Positions 1-9,010 of a DNA stretch of 64,000 nucleotides are shown one piece after another. The notes beneath the pieces are model-generated. The model ran no database searches. It saw only the letters and a list, made by a program, of their open reading frames with translations, and was not told where the DNA came from. The DNA lies in assembly GCF_007741535.1 (NCBI RefSeq), contig NZ_CP036525.1, positions 3,844,001 through 3,908,000 on the forward strand, in the 5' to 3' direction. Source of the stretch: Rubripirellula lacrimiformis. Its GTDB lineage: Bacteria > Planctomycetota > Planctomycetia > Pirellulales > Pirellulaceae. The translations under genes were made by a program, and so were the position numbers. How positions within the stretch are numbered: the stretch's first letter is position 1; every line of letters starts with the position of its first letter.

Positions 1-249
1 CACTCGCCATCGGATTCCACGGTCGGCTACGACCATGCGGTTCGGATCCTAGGGTTGATTCAGTCGTCGCCGCATCAAAAGACCAGCGGAAAGCGAGACG
101 GAAAAAGCAGCGGCAGCGTTTCGCCATCGTCCCCATCGTTGTTGACGTTGGATGGGGCCGATCACTTGATGACGTCGGATGCCCGAGATCTGGTCTATGT
201 GTCCAGTTCGGTGGCATCCTTTCTGGCTCGGTACGCGTCGCCCGAATAA
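1..249 (+). CDS. Alpha/beta hydrolase, C-terminal end (partial)
   Basis: The reading frame is open from the first base to the stop at 247-249, so only the last 82 codons of a longer gene are present. Near the end it reads LDGADHLM, followed by a short helix-like segment containing SSSVASFLARYA. This resembles the last strand, catalytic-histidine loop and final helix of small alpha/beta hydrolases. The middle is Ser/Gly/Lys-rich and probably a loop. The nucleophile elbow would lie upstream of the window, so enzymatic activity cannot be judged. Family assignment rests on the C-terminal pattern only. Confidence 0.5.
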   Translation, partial: HSPSDSTVGYDHAVRILGLIQSSPHQKTSGKRDGKSSGSVSPSSPSLLTLDGADHLMTSDARDLVYVSSSVASFLARYASPE

Positions 250-387
250 ACGGTACGACCGGCGTGACGATCGCCTTTTAGCTTCTGCTGGCTGTGCAAA
301 GCGGTTGCCTGCGGACACCGGGTCGATTCTCGACCTAGCTTTCACTTCGGAATCCCCCACTCTTCCGAGCTGATCGAGCTGCACCGT

Positions 388-840
388 ATGTGTTCAACCG
401 CTTCTCCCGTTCCGACTCGGCGCCCGACCAGTCGTCGGCGTCGCAAACAGGCATCCTTTGTCGGTCGTTCAGCGGTGGCCGTCGTTGAATTGGCGGTGTG
501 TTTGCCTCTGTTGGTGATGATCACGTTGGCCACGATCGAAGCCTGCGCGATGATCTATACCCAACAGGCGTTGCACACGACCGCCTTCGAAGGCTGTCGT
601 GTGGGCATCGTCCCCGGCGCCGAAGTCGAGAATGTCAATTTTCAGTGCCAGTCGCTGCTGGAAGACCATGGCGTCGAAGGGTTTACGATTTCGATGGATC
701 CAGCGGATCCGGAAGATTTGTCGGAAGGTGACTGGTTTACGGTCACGATCAACGCGCCATTTGTAGACAACTCCTTGGTCGGCGGGTGGCTCTACAACGA
801 AAAACTACTAACGCGGACGGTCGCACTGCGAGCAGAGTAA
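388..840 (+). CDS. TadE-like pilus/secretion-associated protein
   Basis: A 150-residue protein with an Arg-rich N-terminus (about residues 10-22), then one hydrophobic segment (about 28-52) starting with the TadE-type AVAVVELAV pattern. A small extracytoplasmic domain of about 100 residues follows. TadE/TadF pseudopilins have this architecture: an inner-membrane anchor with a glutamate near the start of the hydrophobic stretch. The ATG at 388 places the basic segment directly before the membrane segment. It is followed by a TadG-like and a second TadE-like gene on the same strand, which suggests one transcription unit. The core Tad machinery (TadA ATPase, RcpA secretin) is not in the window, so a role in a Tad pilus is inferred. 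Confidence 0.75.
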   Translation: MCSTASPVPTRRPTSRRRRKQASFVGRSAVAVVELAVCLPLLVMITLATIEACAMIYTQQALHTTAFEGCRVGIVPGAEVENVNFQCQSLLEDHGVEGFTISMDPADPEDLSEGDWFTVTINAPFVDNSLVGGWLYNEKLLTRTVALRAE

Positions 841-894
841 GTCTGCTGAATTTGTTCGGCCCAGCCCCACCACTTGATACCGATTTCCGCCATC

Positions 895-2082
895 ATGACA
901 ACGACGATCCAAACGCATTCGCGCCCTGCGATTCATGCGACACACGGCAGCTTTGCAAAACGAGATCCGCAATCACGCCGACGTGTCGGCGCGACAATGG
1001 TATTGGTGGTTGTGTTGCTGCCAGTGCTGTTCGCACTCTCTGCGCTCGCCATCAATATCGCGTACATGGAATCGGCCAACACGGGGGTCCAGGTGGCGGT
1101 GGATGCGGCTGCGCGGGCGGCCGGACGAACCTATGCGTTGACCGGTGATGTGGATGCGGCGCTGGCCGCGGCACAGGAGGCTGCCGCACGGAACCCGTTC
1201 GGTGATTTTGTGGTCCCGATTGCGGCCAGTGATTTGGACATCGGCAGCAGCGTTCGGCATGACATCAGCAGCCCCTATGTGTTTACCGAAAGCGGTGACG
1301 GGGAAGCATCCAATTCGCTGCGGCTGACGACGCGGATGTTGGCCAGTGGGAACGCGGATGCAATCGATGCCGTCTTTCCTCTGTTCAATAACATCTTTTC
1401 AGTGCGTCCCCTGCGAACAGCGATCAGCACCCAGGGGGTGATCGACATCGCGTTGGTGATCGACCGCAGTGGATCGATGGCGTACGCATCCGATGAAATC
1501 GCACAGTACCCGCCTGCACCGTCGGCAGCACCATCGGGTTGGGATTTCGGCGACGCGTGTCCACCCAATGCACGTTGGTTGGATTTGATCGCATCGGTTG
1601 CCACGTTCAATGACGAACTGGATCAGTCGCCACAGCAGGAACACCTTGCCCTGATCACATACAACCACGAAGCACGACGGCACATGTACCCCCAGCCCGA
1701 CTATGACCTCGTGCTGGATGAACTGAATCAAATCTCTGTTCAATTTGATTCCGGTGGGACGGCCATTGGTTCTGGTATTTACCACGGGGTCTACGCCGTC
1801 GCCAATTCTTATCACGCTAGGCCGCACGCATCGAAGGTGGTGATCGTGATGACCGACGGTGCCCAAAATTACGGCAGCTCGCCACAGGGTGCAGCGCAAT
1901 ACGCAGCCCGCAAAGGTGTGACGCTGTTTACCGTCACGTTCAGCGACGAGGCCGAGATCGACGCGATGGAAGAAGTTGCCAGCCTGGCTGGTGGCGAGCA
2001 CTTTCACGCGGCCACCGCAGATCAGCTTCGCGAAGCGTTTCGAAGTATCGCGCGACGATTGCCCACCATGTTGACTCACTAA
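895..2082 (+). CDS. TadG-like membrane protein with von Willebrand factor A domain
   Basis: A 395-residue protein from the ATG at 895; a TTG at 874 would add seven residues. The N-terminal hydrophobic stretch (about residues 35-58, VLVVVLLPVLFALSALAI) is the TadE/G-like anchor. After it comes the typical pilus-assembly region with many small residues (VAVDAAARAAGRTYAL). From about residue 180 there is a vWA domain with a complete MIDAS metal site: DRSGS in strand 1, the threonine in GGTAIGSG, and the aspartate of MTDGAQN. This implies a metal-dependent, extracytoplasmic protein-binding module. The neighbours on both sides are TadE-like. Confidence 0.8.
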   Translation: MTTTIQTHSRPAIHATHGSFAKRDPQSRRRVGATMVLVVVLLPVLFALSALAINIAYMESANTGVQVAVDAAARAAGRTYALTGDVDAALAAAQEAAARNPFGDFVVPIAASDLDIGSSVRHDISSPYVFTESGDGEASNSLRLTTRMLASGNADAIDAVFPLFNNIFSVRPLRTAISTQGVIDIALVIDRSGSMAYASDEIAQYPPAPSAAPSGWDFGDACPPNARWLDLIASVATFNDELDQSPQQEHLALITYNHEARRHMYPQPDYDLVLDELNQISVQFDSGGTAIGSGIYHGVYAVANSYHARPHASKVVIVMTDGAQNYGSSPQGAAQYAARKGVTLFTVTFSDEAEIDAMEEVASLAGGEHFHAATADQLREAFRSIARRLPTMLTH

Positions 2083-2178
2083 CCTGTTTTGCCGCCGAAC
2101 GCCGCCCCCCTCACGTTGGATGGGCGGCACCCACGGATTCGCACCCAACCGCTTCGCCCTTTTTTGTGTTTGTCTGCA

Positions 2179-2793
2179 ATGGTTGCCTGTATGTTCTTTC
2201 GAAATGTTCAACGTCGGACGACGCGGCTAGGCGCGACCGCCGTCGAATTCGCGGTGGCCTTGGTGGTTTTGGTCGGATTGATTTTTGGTGGAATCGAAAT
2301 CACTCGGGTCAGCATGCTTCGGCACACCGTAAACCACGCCGCCTACCTCGCTGCCCGCGGTGGAATTGTCCCGGGGGCGAACGCAGAGAACGTGATTCAG
2401 ATCGCCAGCGATCACCTTTCCTTGATCGGTGTCGAAGGGGCGACAGTCACGGTGACTCCGAATCCAATTACCGAAGACACTTCGCAGGTCCACGTGACCG
2501 TGACCGCTCCGTTGGCAAACAACACTTTCGTGGTCCCACAGTTTGTGTCAGGAAACTTGATCGGGCGGTCTCGATTGATGACCGAGCGAGCTCCGATGCA
2601 AATGTCGGCAAACCTGCCGACGCCTCCGCCACCACCGCCGCCCGAACCTGAACCTGAACCCGAACCTGAGCCGGAACCTGAGCCGGAACCGGAACCCGAA
2701 CCGGAACCCGAACCACCACCTCCCCCACCTCCCCCGCCGCCGCCCCCGCCGCCACCGCCGCCACCTCCCCCACCTCCGCCGCCCATGTTGTAG
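2179..2793 (+). CDS. TadE-like protein with Pro-Glu repeat and polyproline tail
   Basis: A 204-residue protein from the ATG at 2179. The frame is open further upstream, to a TTG at 2089, but the leader from there is not TadE-like. The motif ATAVEFAVALVVLVGLIFGG (about residues 16-36) is a TadE-type membrane anchor, and a domain of about 100 residues follows. It resembles the product at 388-840: IVPGAEVENVNFQ there aligns with IVPGANAENVIQ here, so the two are paralogues. The last 60 or so residues are a run of Pro-Glu dipeptides followed by more than 20 prolines. Such a tail is probably extended, acidic then rigid, and may span the periplasm or cell wall. Length heterogeneity through slippage is likely. 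Confidence 0.75.
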   Translation: MVACMFFRNVQRRTTRLGATAVEFAVALVVLVGLIFGGIEITRVSMLRHTVNHAAYLAARGGIVPGANAENVIQIASDHLSLIGVEGATVTVTPNPITEDTSQVHVTVTAPLANNTFVVPQFVSGNLIGRSRLMTERAPMQMSANLPTPPPPPPPEPEPEPEPEPEPEPEPEPEPEPEPPPPPPPPPPPPPPPPPPPPPPPPML

Positions 2794-3216
2794 GGGGGGC
2801 GGAGACGTCGAACGGACTGGCCGGTGCCGCCGGCCGATCCGGGTTTGGTTCACCGACCAGATCTCCGATCGTTTCGCGGTGGTGATGGGCGGCTAGGTCC
2901 GGCGACGCAGGCCTGCGTGCGGTGCCAGATTCCCATGCGGACCCAGCGATCATCCGGTCGCTGGGAAAAATGGAAAACAAGTTGTCTTTCCCGCCGCCGA
3001 CGCCAGCGAGCGATCCAAGCGACGAAGCAGTTCACTGTTTCCCCGTCTAGGCGGCCCTTGAATGCATCTGCGGCCCTCGCAATGGGGGGCGAAATCGGCT
3101 CTGGATGCGAGGTCGAACGCAGCACGCATCGCCGAAGTCGAGTTGACATCAAGGGGCATCCCTTTCTAACGTCAACGCCACGCTTGATTGCCTTGTTTCG
3201 GCAATCTTCTCGCCCG
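2794..3216. other. Intergenic region, no confident gene
   Basis: The stretch between the TadE-like gene and the lipase-like lipoprotein gene remains open in the downstream gene's frame back to 2824. Its translation is Arg/Pro-rich and lacks a signal peptide or domain character, so it is more likely leader sequence than coding. No clear hairpin or repeat was seen. Confidence 0.4.
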
Positions 3217-5487
3217 ATGTCTCACAAGGAAGTAAGACGCGACGGCCGTAGATTCTGTCTCCGCGACGAGTCTGCCGCCAGCGACGACGGACGCATGATG
3301 CAGTGCCGAGTTGGATTTCGCCTACGATGTCTGCCCAATTGGCTCATTGCCGATTCGGTAGGTGCTGCACGCCCCGATTCGATCGGTCGGTCGCGGCAGG
3401 AAGATCGGTTTTGGGCGGCTTCTCGTGCTGGCATCCTGGTCTTTGCCTTGATGGTGGCCTGTTTGGCTGGTTGTGTGACACCCAGCTATTTGTCGAGTCG
3501 AAAGATTCGCGACAATCCGCTGACGTCGACTTTGCATTTGGTGGGCCCCAAGGGTCCCGAAATCAGCGAACGCACCTGGAATACGCTGCGACGCTTTGAT
3601 CTGGAAGATCGTTACCAAACCGATAGTCGGGTCTGTTTCGAACACATTCGACAACGGGTCGCCGAGAATCCCGAAGCGGAATTGATCTACGCATTGAGCG
3701 AATTGGCCTACGTGGAAGGCAAGAAAGCAGAACGCGCCGGACGTGGCAGCGATGCTTTGAACCAATATGGTGTCGCACTGACCAACAGCTACGACTATCT
3801 GTTCAGCGACGATATCGGCACATCTAGGAACTATTACGACCCTCAGTTTCGCGGTGCCTGCGATCTGTACAACGAATCGCTGGAAGACACGCTGCGACTG
3901 CTGTGCGAAGAAAATCGCATCCAGCCCGGTCAAACTTACACGATCAAAACCGAAGATCGCGAGTTCGTGGTCCGCACAGAAATGCGTGGTCAGTGGAAAA
4001 CCGACGAATTTGATCACTATGAATTCGTCAGTGACTATGAAATCGAAACGCTGCGGAATCAGCACACGACCTATGGCTTGGGCGTGCCGCTCATCGCCGT
4101 TCGCCGCCCCCCCACCGAAGCCGATCAGCGCGAAAAGTACTATCCCAAGGGCCTCAGCTATTCGGTGACCGCGCTGATGCGCTGCGTCGAACCCAAAGAT
4201 GGCGGTCGGCCGGGCGATTCCAAGGTGTGTGTGTTGGAGTTCTTCGATCCGTTGAAGGCAAACCAGATCCAGTTGGCCGAACAATGGGTGCCGTTGGAAA
4301 CCGATCTGACCACTCCGCTGGCCTATTTTCTGGACAGTCCCGAATTTCGCAAACGAAACGCGGCGACCGAAGGCTTGCTGAACCCCAATGACTCGGTGAA
4401 GTCACGCGGTTTGTACATGCTAGAACCCTACGATCCCAATCGGATCCCGGTGTTGATGGTGCACGGGTTGTGGTCCAGTCCGATGACTTGGATGGACATG
4501 TTCAATGACCTGCGCAGCTTTCCCGAGATCCGCGAACGCTACCAATTTTGGTTCTATCTGTATCCATCCGGGCAACCATTCTGGTTGTCGGCAACGCAGT
4601 TGCGATCTGATTTGACGACGATGCGAAAGGCATTCGACCAGAACCGTCGCGACAGACCGATGGATCAAATGGTGCTGGTCGGGCATAGCATGGGCGGCTT
4701 GGTCAGTCGGATGCAGACCATCGATAGCGGCGACGAATTTTGGAAGATCGTCAGCAACGAACCGGTTCGCGACGCCGACGATGCGATTGCCAAGCTAAAG
4801 GGTGACGACGATGACCGATTCAAGCTGGTCAGCACACTGTTCTTTCGCCCCAACAGTAGCGTCAAACGGGTGATCACGATCGGAACGCCCCATCGTGGCA
4901 GCGAATTTGCCAACGATTACACCCGCTGGTTGGCCCGTAAATTCATCAAACTGCCAACCATGGCGGTCGGGACTGGCGTTCGTCTGGCTGAACAGAACCC
5001 CAGCGTGTTCAAAGATACTCAGTTGTTGACCGTCGCCAATGCGATCGATTCGCTAGCGCCTGAATCGCCTATCTTTCCTGTCATGATGCGTGCCAAGCGT
5101 GCGCCGGGGGTCAAGTATCACAATATCATTGGCGTCTTGGAAAATCCGTCGTTGATTACCGGCCGGACCGGGCGTGGCGATGGCGTGGTCGAATATGCCA
5201 GTGCCCATATGGAAGATACCGAAAGCGAGCTAGTGATCGATGCTCCGCACACTTCGGTCCATATGACGCCTAAGGCTGTGTTCGAAGTACGGCGTATTCT
5301 GCTGGAACATCTGAAGGAACTAGATTCCGGTGACCGGATTGCCGCTTCGGATCCGCTGCGAGGGGCGGGTGATCCATTGGTCTTGCCGATGTCTTCGGAA
5401 GTCGAAACTGGCGAACTGCAAGGATCGGTCTTCGAAAATGCCAATGCAAACTGGACGAACTTGCCGCCCGTTGTGATCGAGCGCTAA
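3217..5487 (+). CDS. Lipase-like alpha/beta hydrolase lipoprotein
   Basis: The start is uncertain. The ATG at 3217 gives 756 residues, and ATGs at 3295/3298 are alternatives. Either way a hydrophobic segment ends in a lipobox (MVACLAGC), so the mature protein is probably lipid-anchored. The first half is a poorly conserved helical region. The second half contains VLMVHGLWSS (oxyanion-hole strand), the nucleophile elbow LVGHSMGGLVSR, GTPHRGSEF, and late Asp/His candidates in GRGDGVVEY and APHTSVH. This order matches PGAP1/DUF676-like lipases and esterases. The substrate is unknown. The gene is convergent with csrA. Confidence 0.75.
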   Translation: MSHKEVRRDGRRFCLRDESAASDDGRMMQCRVGFRLRCLPNWLIADSVGAARPDSIGRSRQEDRFWAASRAGILVFALMVACLAGCVTPSYLSSRKIRDNPLTSTLHLVGPKGPEISERTWNTLRRFDLEDRYQTDSRVCFEHIRQRVAENPEAELIYALSELAYVEGKKAERAGRGSDALNQYGVALTNSYDYLFSDDIGTSRNYYDPQFRGACDLYNESLEDTLRLLCEENRIQPGQTYTIKTEDREFVVRTEMRGQWKTDEFDHYEFVSDYEIETLRNQHTTYGLGVPLIAVRRPPTEADQREKYYPKGLSYSVTALMRCVEPKDGGRPGDSKVCVLEFFDPLKANQIQLAEQWVPLETDLTTPLAYFLDSPEFRKRNAATEGLLNPNDSVKSRGLYMLEPYDPNRIPVLMVHGLWSSPMTWMDMFNDLRSFPEIRERYQFWFYLYPSGQPFWLSATQLRSDLTTMRKAFDQNRRDRPMDQMVLVGHSMGGLVSRMQTIDSGDEFWKIVSNEPVRDADDAIAKLKGDDDDRFKLVSTLFFRPNSSVKRVITIGTPHRGSEFANDYTRWLARKFIKLPTMAVGTGVRLAEQNPSVFKDTQLLTVANAIDSLAPESPIFPVMMRAKRAPGVKYHNIIGVLENPSLITGRTGRGDGVVEYASAHMEDTESELVIDAPHTSVHMTPKAVFEVRRILLEHLKELDSGDRIAASDPLRGAGDPLVLPMSSEVETGELQGSVFENANANWTNLPPVVIER

Positions 5488-5638
5488 ATCGGGATGGTCG
5501 GATCGATCAGGATGCTGTCGATCTGCGATGGATTCGGTGGGGCGGTCATCTGTCCCAGGGTACGGCGAATCCAAAATCCGGTTCGAACTGCGACACAAAT
5601 GGCTGCGACCCAAATGGTTGCTAACCTGATAGCTGCGA

Positions 5639-5661
5639 CCTGCCGGGTAGGCCCCGGCAGG
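5639..5661. terminator. Possible bidirectional terminator hairpin
   Basis: CCTGCCGG (5639-5646) pairs perfectly with CCGGCAGG (5654-5661) across a 7-nt loop. It lies between the convergent lipase and csrA stops. There is no clear T-tract, so intrinsic termination is only a guess. Confidence 0.35.
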
Positions 5662-5672
5662 CATGGCGGGCG

Positions 5673-6083
5673 TTAGCTAGCCGAAACAAAACCGGCCAAC
5701 GGAGCGCGGTTCAGCTTGGCTTCGTCTCCCGATCGGCGAACGGTACCCACGTAGACTTCCGGGGCGGTGGTCGCTTCGATCGCCTTCAGCCGGTTCGCTG
5801 GCATTTTGCGACTGGGACGGCCAACTTCTTGAGTTTCGGGGTGGGCGAACACTTCGGCCAGATCATCGATTTCGATGTCGCCATCCATTTCCAGTTCAAC
5901 TTCTTGCTTGACGATCACTTTCTTGGTGGCGTCTTCTAGGTCCAGTTCGCCGCGGACCACTCGGATCGATCGGGGGGCCTCAATGCCGATGCGTACGCTG
6001 TTTCCTTTCACACGGATCAAGGTGATTTTGATGTCGTCGCCGATCAGGATAGTTTCGTCAATTTTTCGAGTCAGAACCAACAT
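5673..6083 (-). CDS. csrA: Carbon storage regulator CsrA with long C-terminal extension
   Basis: The first 65 or so residues are a full CsrA domain: MLVLTRKIDETILIGDDI, then ITLIRVKGNSVRIGIEAP and the RNA-binding end IRVVRGEL. CsrA dimers bind GGA motifs in mRNA leaders and change translation or stability; flagellar and carbon-storage genes are common targets. At 136 residues it is about twice the usual 60-75. The extra part has an acidic segment (EMDGDIEIDDLAEVFA) and a basic tail (about residues 90-136) of unknown function. A flagellar block lies about 11 kb away on the same strand. FliW, the usual CsrA antagonist, is not seen here. Confidence 0.92.
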   Translation of the reverse strand: MLVLTRKIDETILIGDDIKITLIRVKGNSVRIGIEAPRSIRVVRGELDLEDATKKVIVKQEVELEMDGDIEIDDLAEVFAHPETQEVGRPSRKMPANRLKAIEATTAPEVYVGTVRRSGDEAKLNRAPLAGFVSAS

Positions 6084-6680
6084 GGCAGAGTCCTTTGCGT
6101 AGGTAGCGTGCTAGATGTTTTCAGTTTGTCGTCAGCCGCTTGGCTGATGAATGGAAGCTAAAGCACAGGGTGTGCCAAAGCGTCTGCAAAAAACGATGCA
6201 ATCGGCGTAAGTGCTTGTGCACAGGTTGGTTACGCATTTTTGGACCAGATTTGGCCGCTCGCAACGGCTCGGCAGAATGGTCATTTCTACAATGCTTTGA
6301 AAAAGTCGCTTCAACTTCCGGAAAAAAGTGATCTTGACGGGGCCTGTGGCCGGTCGCAGAATCGTCGGCAGCTTGCAGCGGAAATAGGATGCGGTGCTCT
6401 GGCGCCCACAGCCCGTTGTATTGCAATGGATTGCAAGATCGAAATTTACCTGGGTTTTTCCGGCGCGGCCAATCAGCCGACGAGCCACGAGGAAAACACG
6501 GCGGGTGGACCGATCGGATAAGTTTCGCCAACTTGATCGGGCGAGACGTTCAGGGATTGAGTACGCGCGAGCAGTTCTTTCGACGGGTCACTGGGCCCGC
6601 AGGATGCTGGTAGACGGGCCGGACTAGCCATTGAATTGGCCGGTGCGCGTCTGTGAAGTGAGCAGCCTTGACGTCTTGTT
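6084..6680. other. Intergenic region between csrA and dnaG
   Basis: About 600 bp between divergent genes, so it should hold the promoters of both csrA and dnaG. Small open frames exist on both strands but none has coding character. GC-rich, partly self-complementary sequence lies at 6590-6665, just before dnaG. No known structured RNA could be assigned. Confidence 0.4.
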
Positions 6681-8786
6681 TTGACTAAGTGGTCGTATCA
6701 ACGGAGTAATCGTTTGTCCCTCCCCACGGACCTCGATCTAAAAGAGAGAGTGCGAAGCGCCGTCGACATCGTCGATGTAATCGGTGCAACGCTTGAATTG
6801 CAACCGCAAGGTCGCAATTTTGTGACTCGCTGTCCGTGGCATAACGACCGACGTCCGTCGATGACGGTCAATCAAGAACGGCAATCTTGGAAATGTTGGC
6901 CCTGTGACATCGGTGGCGATGTCTTCAGCTTTGTCATGCGACGCGATGGAGTGGATTTTCCGACCGCAGTCCGGACGCTGGCTGAGCTGGCGGGGATACC
7001 GCTGGAACAATACACGCGAGGCAAAAAGACCGAACCCGGTACGCCGGAGGATCGCGACACGTTGCTGCGTGCGATGCAGTTGATCAGTGACCAGTATTTC
7101 GAAATCCTGGATTCTGGCCGCAGCGACGACGCCAAGATCGCACGCGACTATCTGGCTAAACGCGGTATCGACGACGAAAACCGCAAGCGATTTCAAATCG
7201 GGTTCGCACCCGACGAATGGTCGTTCGCCGTGGATCTGCTGGCAAAGCACCAATTCAGCGGTGATGTCGCACAGGCCGCTGGGATCGCGTCCGCCAAGAA
7301 GTCGGGCAACGGCCACGTCGATATGTTTCGCGGGCGGCTGATGTTCCCGATCCATGATCTTCAGAATCGGCCGATCGCGTTGGGCGGCCGAATCATTCCC
7401 GCCATCGGCGACCGGCATGGCGATAAGGCTGGCCCCAAATACATCAACGGCCGCGAAACACTGCTGTTCCGCAAATCGCACCAACTGTACGGGTTGCAGT
7501 TGGCTCGTGATGCGATCCGCCGCAATGGCGAAGTGCTGGTCATGGAAGGCTATACCGATGTTGTCGCCGCGCGCCAGGCCGGCGTTGAATCGGCCGTCGC
7601 GGTTCTGGGCACCGCCTTGGGGGAACAGCACGTCAAGATCTTGAAACGATTCGCCCAGCGTGTCGTGTTGGTATTGGACGGTGACAACGCCGGCCAAACC
7701 CGCGCCGATCAGGTGCTAGAACTGTTTGTCGGCGCTGATGTCGATCTGCGGGTGTTGACCCTGCCCGAAGGCAGCGACCCGGCGGACTACCTGGAATCGG
7801 CTGGTCGTGAATCGTTCGACCGGCTGGTCACCGATGCGCCCGATGCTTTGGATCACAAGCTATCGCGGTTGACCGAAGGAATCGATTTCACCCGCGACAC
7901 GCACGCCGTGACCACCGCTGTCGACACGATGTTAAAGATCGTGGCGAAGGCGCCGCCCAGTTTGCGAGTCGATCAGCTCTTGGTGCGATTGTCGCGCAGT
8001 TTTGAATTGAAAACGGAAAGGTTGGAACGACGACTGGACGCGCTGCGAGAAGAGGCGCGGCAACGAACCCGTACCGCGAATCGTGCCAAGCCTAGACCGC
8101 AGCAGCCGTCTGAGCCGTCGTCGCCGCGGGCTGATGCACGTCCCAACACACGCCCCGGCCCGTCACCGAATCAGCAACAACGCGCTGTGCCAGATGCGCA
8201 TCGTTCCGCTGATCCGAACGACGCGTTCCTCGAGTCCGCTGAAATGGACTCGGAAGAATACTACGGGGAACCGGTGGGGGGATCCTACAGTCCGCCAAGC
8301 AACACGCAGTCAAGGCGGTCATCGTCGAGTCCGCGTTTGGTTCCGTTGGCAGGATTGGACCGCCAGCTTTTCGAAACGTTGATCGAATCGCCCGACATGG
8401 CAGCGATGGCTGTCGAAGCGATCGATCCCGAGTGGTTCGAATCGAACACCGCCAAGATGTTGATGTCGGCATATCAGGACCTCGAACTGGCCGGACGCGA
8501 ACTGGATGTCGACTCGTTGCTGTTGCTGGTCGAAAACGAACAGATCAAAAACCAGATCGTGACGTTGCAGGAACGAGTCAAACAGCGAGAGGGGCGGTTC
8601 CCGGAAACGCCCGAACAGCGATACACGATGATCATGGCTCTGTATCGCAAACGCGAAGTCACGACCGAAAAGACTCGGCAGATTCAAAAGCTAGCATCCG
8701 CGTCGTTGGGTGAAGACGAAGAAGTTGCGTTGCTAAATCGGTTGATCGAAGAGGATCGACTGCGGCACGGAATCAAGTCGGAATGA
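6681..8786 (+). CDS. dnaG: DNA primase DnaG
   Basis: This is the replicative primase, which makes RNA primers at the fork with DnaB helicase. From the TTG at 6681 it is 701 residues; a TTG at 6714 is a good alternative. The zinc site is complete: C51-x2-H54 (CPWH) and C72-x2-C75 (CWPC). The catalytic and TOPRIM core follows, with VLVMEGYTDVVAA at about residue 290 and VLDGDNAG at about 333. A Pro/Ser/Arg-rich linker (about 460-555) leads to a helical C-terminal domain that should bind DnaB. The gene directly precedes rpoD, as in the classic rpsU-dnaG-rpoD unit, but rpsU is absent. Confidence 0.95.
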   Translation: MTKWSYQRSNRLSLPTDLDLKERVRSAVDIVDVIGATLELQPQGRNFVTRCPWHNDRRPSMTVNQERQSWKCWPCDIGGDVFSFVMRRDGVDFPTAVRTLAELAGIPLEQYTRGKKTEPGTPEDRDTLLRAMQLISDQYFEILDSGRSDDAKIARDYLAKRGIDDENRKRFQIGFAPDEWSFAVDLLAKHQFSGDVAQAAGIASAKKSGNGHVDMFRGRLMFPIHDLQNRPIALGGRIIPAIGDRHGDKAGPKYINGRETLLFRKSHQLYGLQLARDAIRRNGEVLVMEGYTDVVAARQAGVESAVAVLGTALGEQHVKILKRFAQRVVLVLDGDNAGQTRADQVLELFVGADVDLRVLTLPEGSDPADYLESAGRESFDRLVTDAPDALDHKLSRLTEGIDFTRDTHAVTTAVDTMLKIVAKAPPSLRVDQLLVRLSRSFELKTERLERRLDALREEARQRTRTANRAKPRPQQPSEPSSPRADARPNTRPGPSPNQQQRAVPDAHRSADPNDAFLESAEMDSEEYYGEPVGGSYSPPSNTQSRRSSSSPRLVPLAGLDRQLFETLIESPDMAAMAVEAIDPEWFESNTAKMLMSAYQDLELAGRELDVDSLLLLVENEQIKNQIVTLQERVKQREGRFPETPEQRYTMIMALYRKREVTTEKTRQIQKLASASLGEDEEVALLNRLIEEDRLRHGIKSE

Positions 8787-8809
8787 AAACTTTAGAAATA
8801 CTTGGAAAG

Positions 8810-8838
8810 TTGTCAAATTCAGCTAGGCAGAATTTAAG
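8810..8838 (+). promoter_or_regulatory. Possible sigma-70 promoter upstream of rpoD
   Basis: TTGTCA (8810-8815) is followed, after 17 nt, by TTTAAG (8833-8838). It lies in the 224-bp gap between dnaG and rpoD. The -35 is good and the -10 is weak. It would give rpoD a promoter independent of dnaG. Confidence 0.3.
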
Positions 8839-9010
8839 ATCCGAGACACAATCTTCGTCCCGTGTCTGAACGACCATAAAACGCCCGCACGTTTTTTCCT
8901 CTGACTGGAGTCTCGATCTACCCGCAATCGAATCAATCGTTCTGACCCGGAAATGGAATTTCACAAGACCCAGTGAGTCACGATGACTCGCACAATTTGA
9001 GGTTTGCAAG

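Noticed and set aside
2412-2786. Poly-glycine protein on the minus strand
   Set aside because: It is the antisense reading of the Pro-Glu/polyproline tail of the TadE-like gene.
6121-6531. Two overlapping minus-strand frames upstream of csrA
   Set aside because: Both lack family features and overlap each other in different frames.
6640-6665. GAAGTGAGCAGCC resembles the conserved loop strand of SRP RNA
   Set aside because: The opposite TCAGG strand and the helix around it are missing, so an SRP RNA fold cannot be built.
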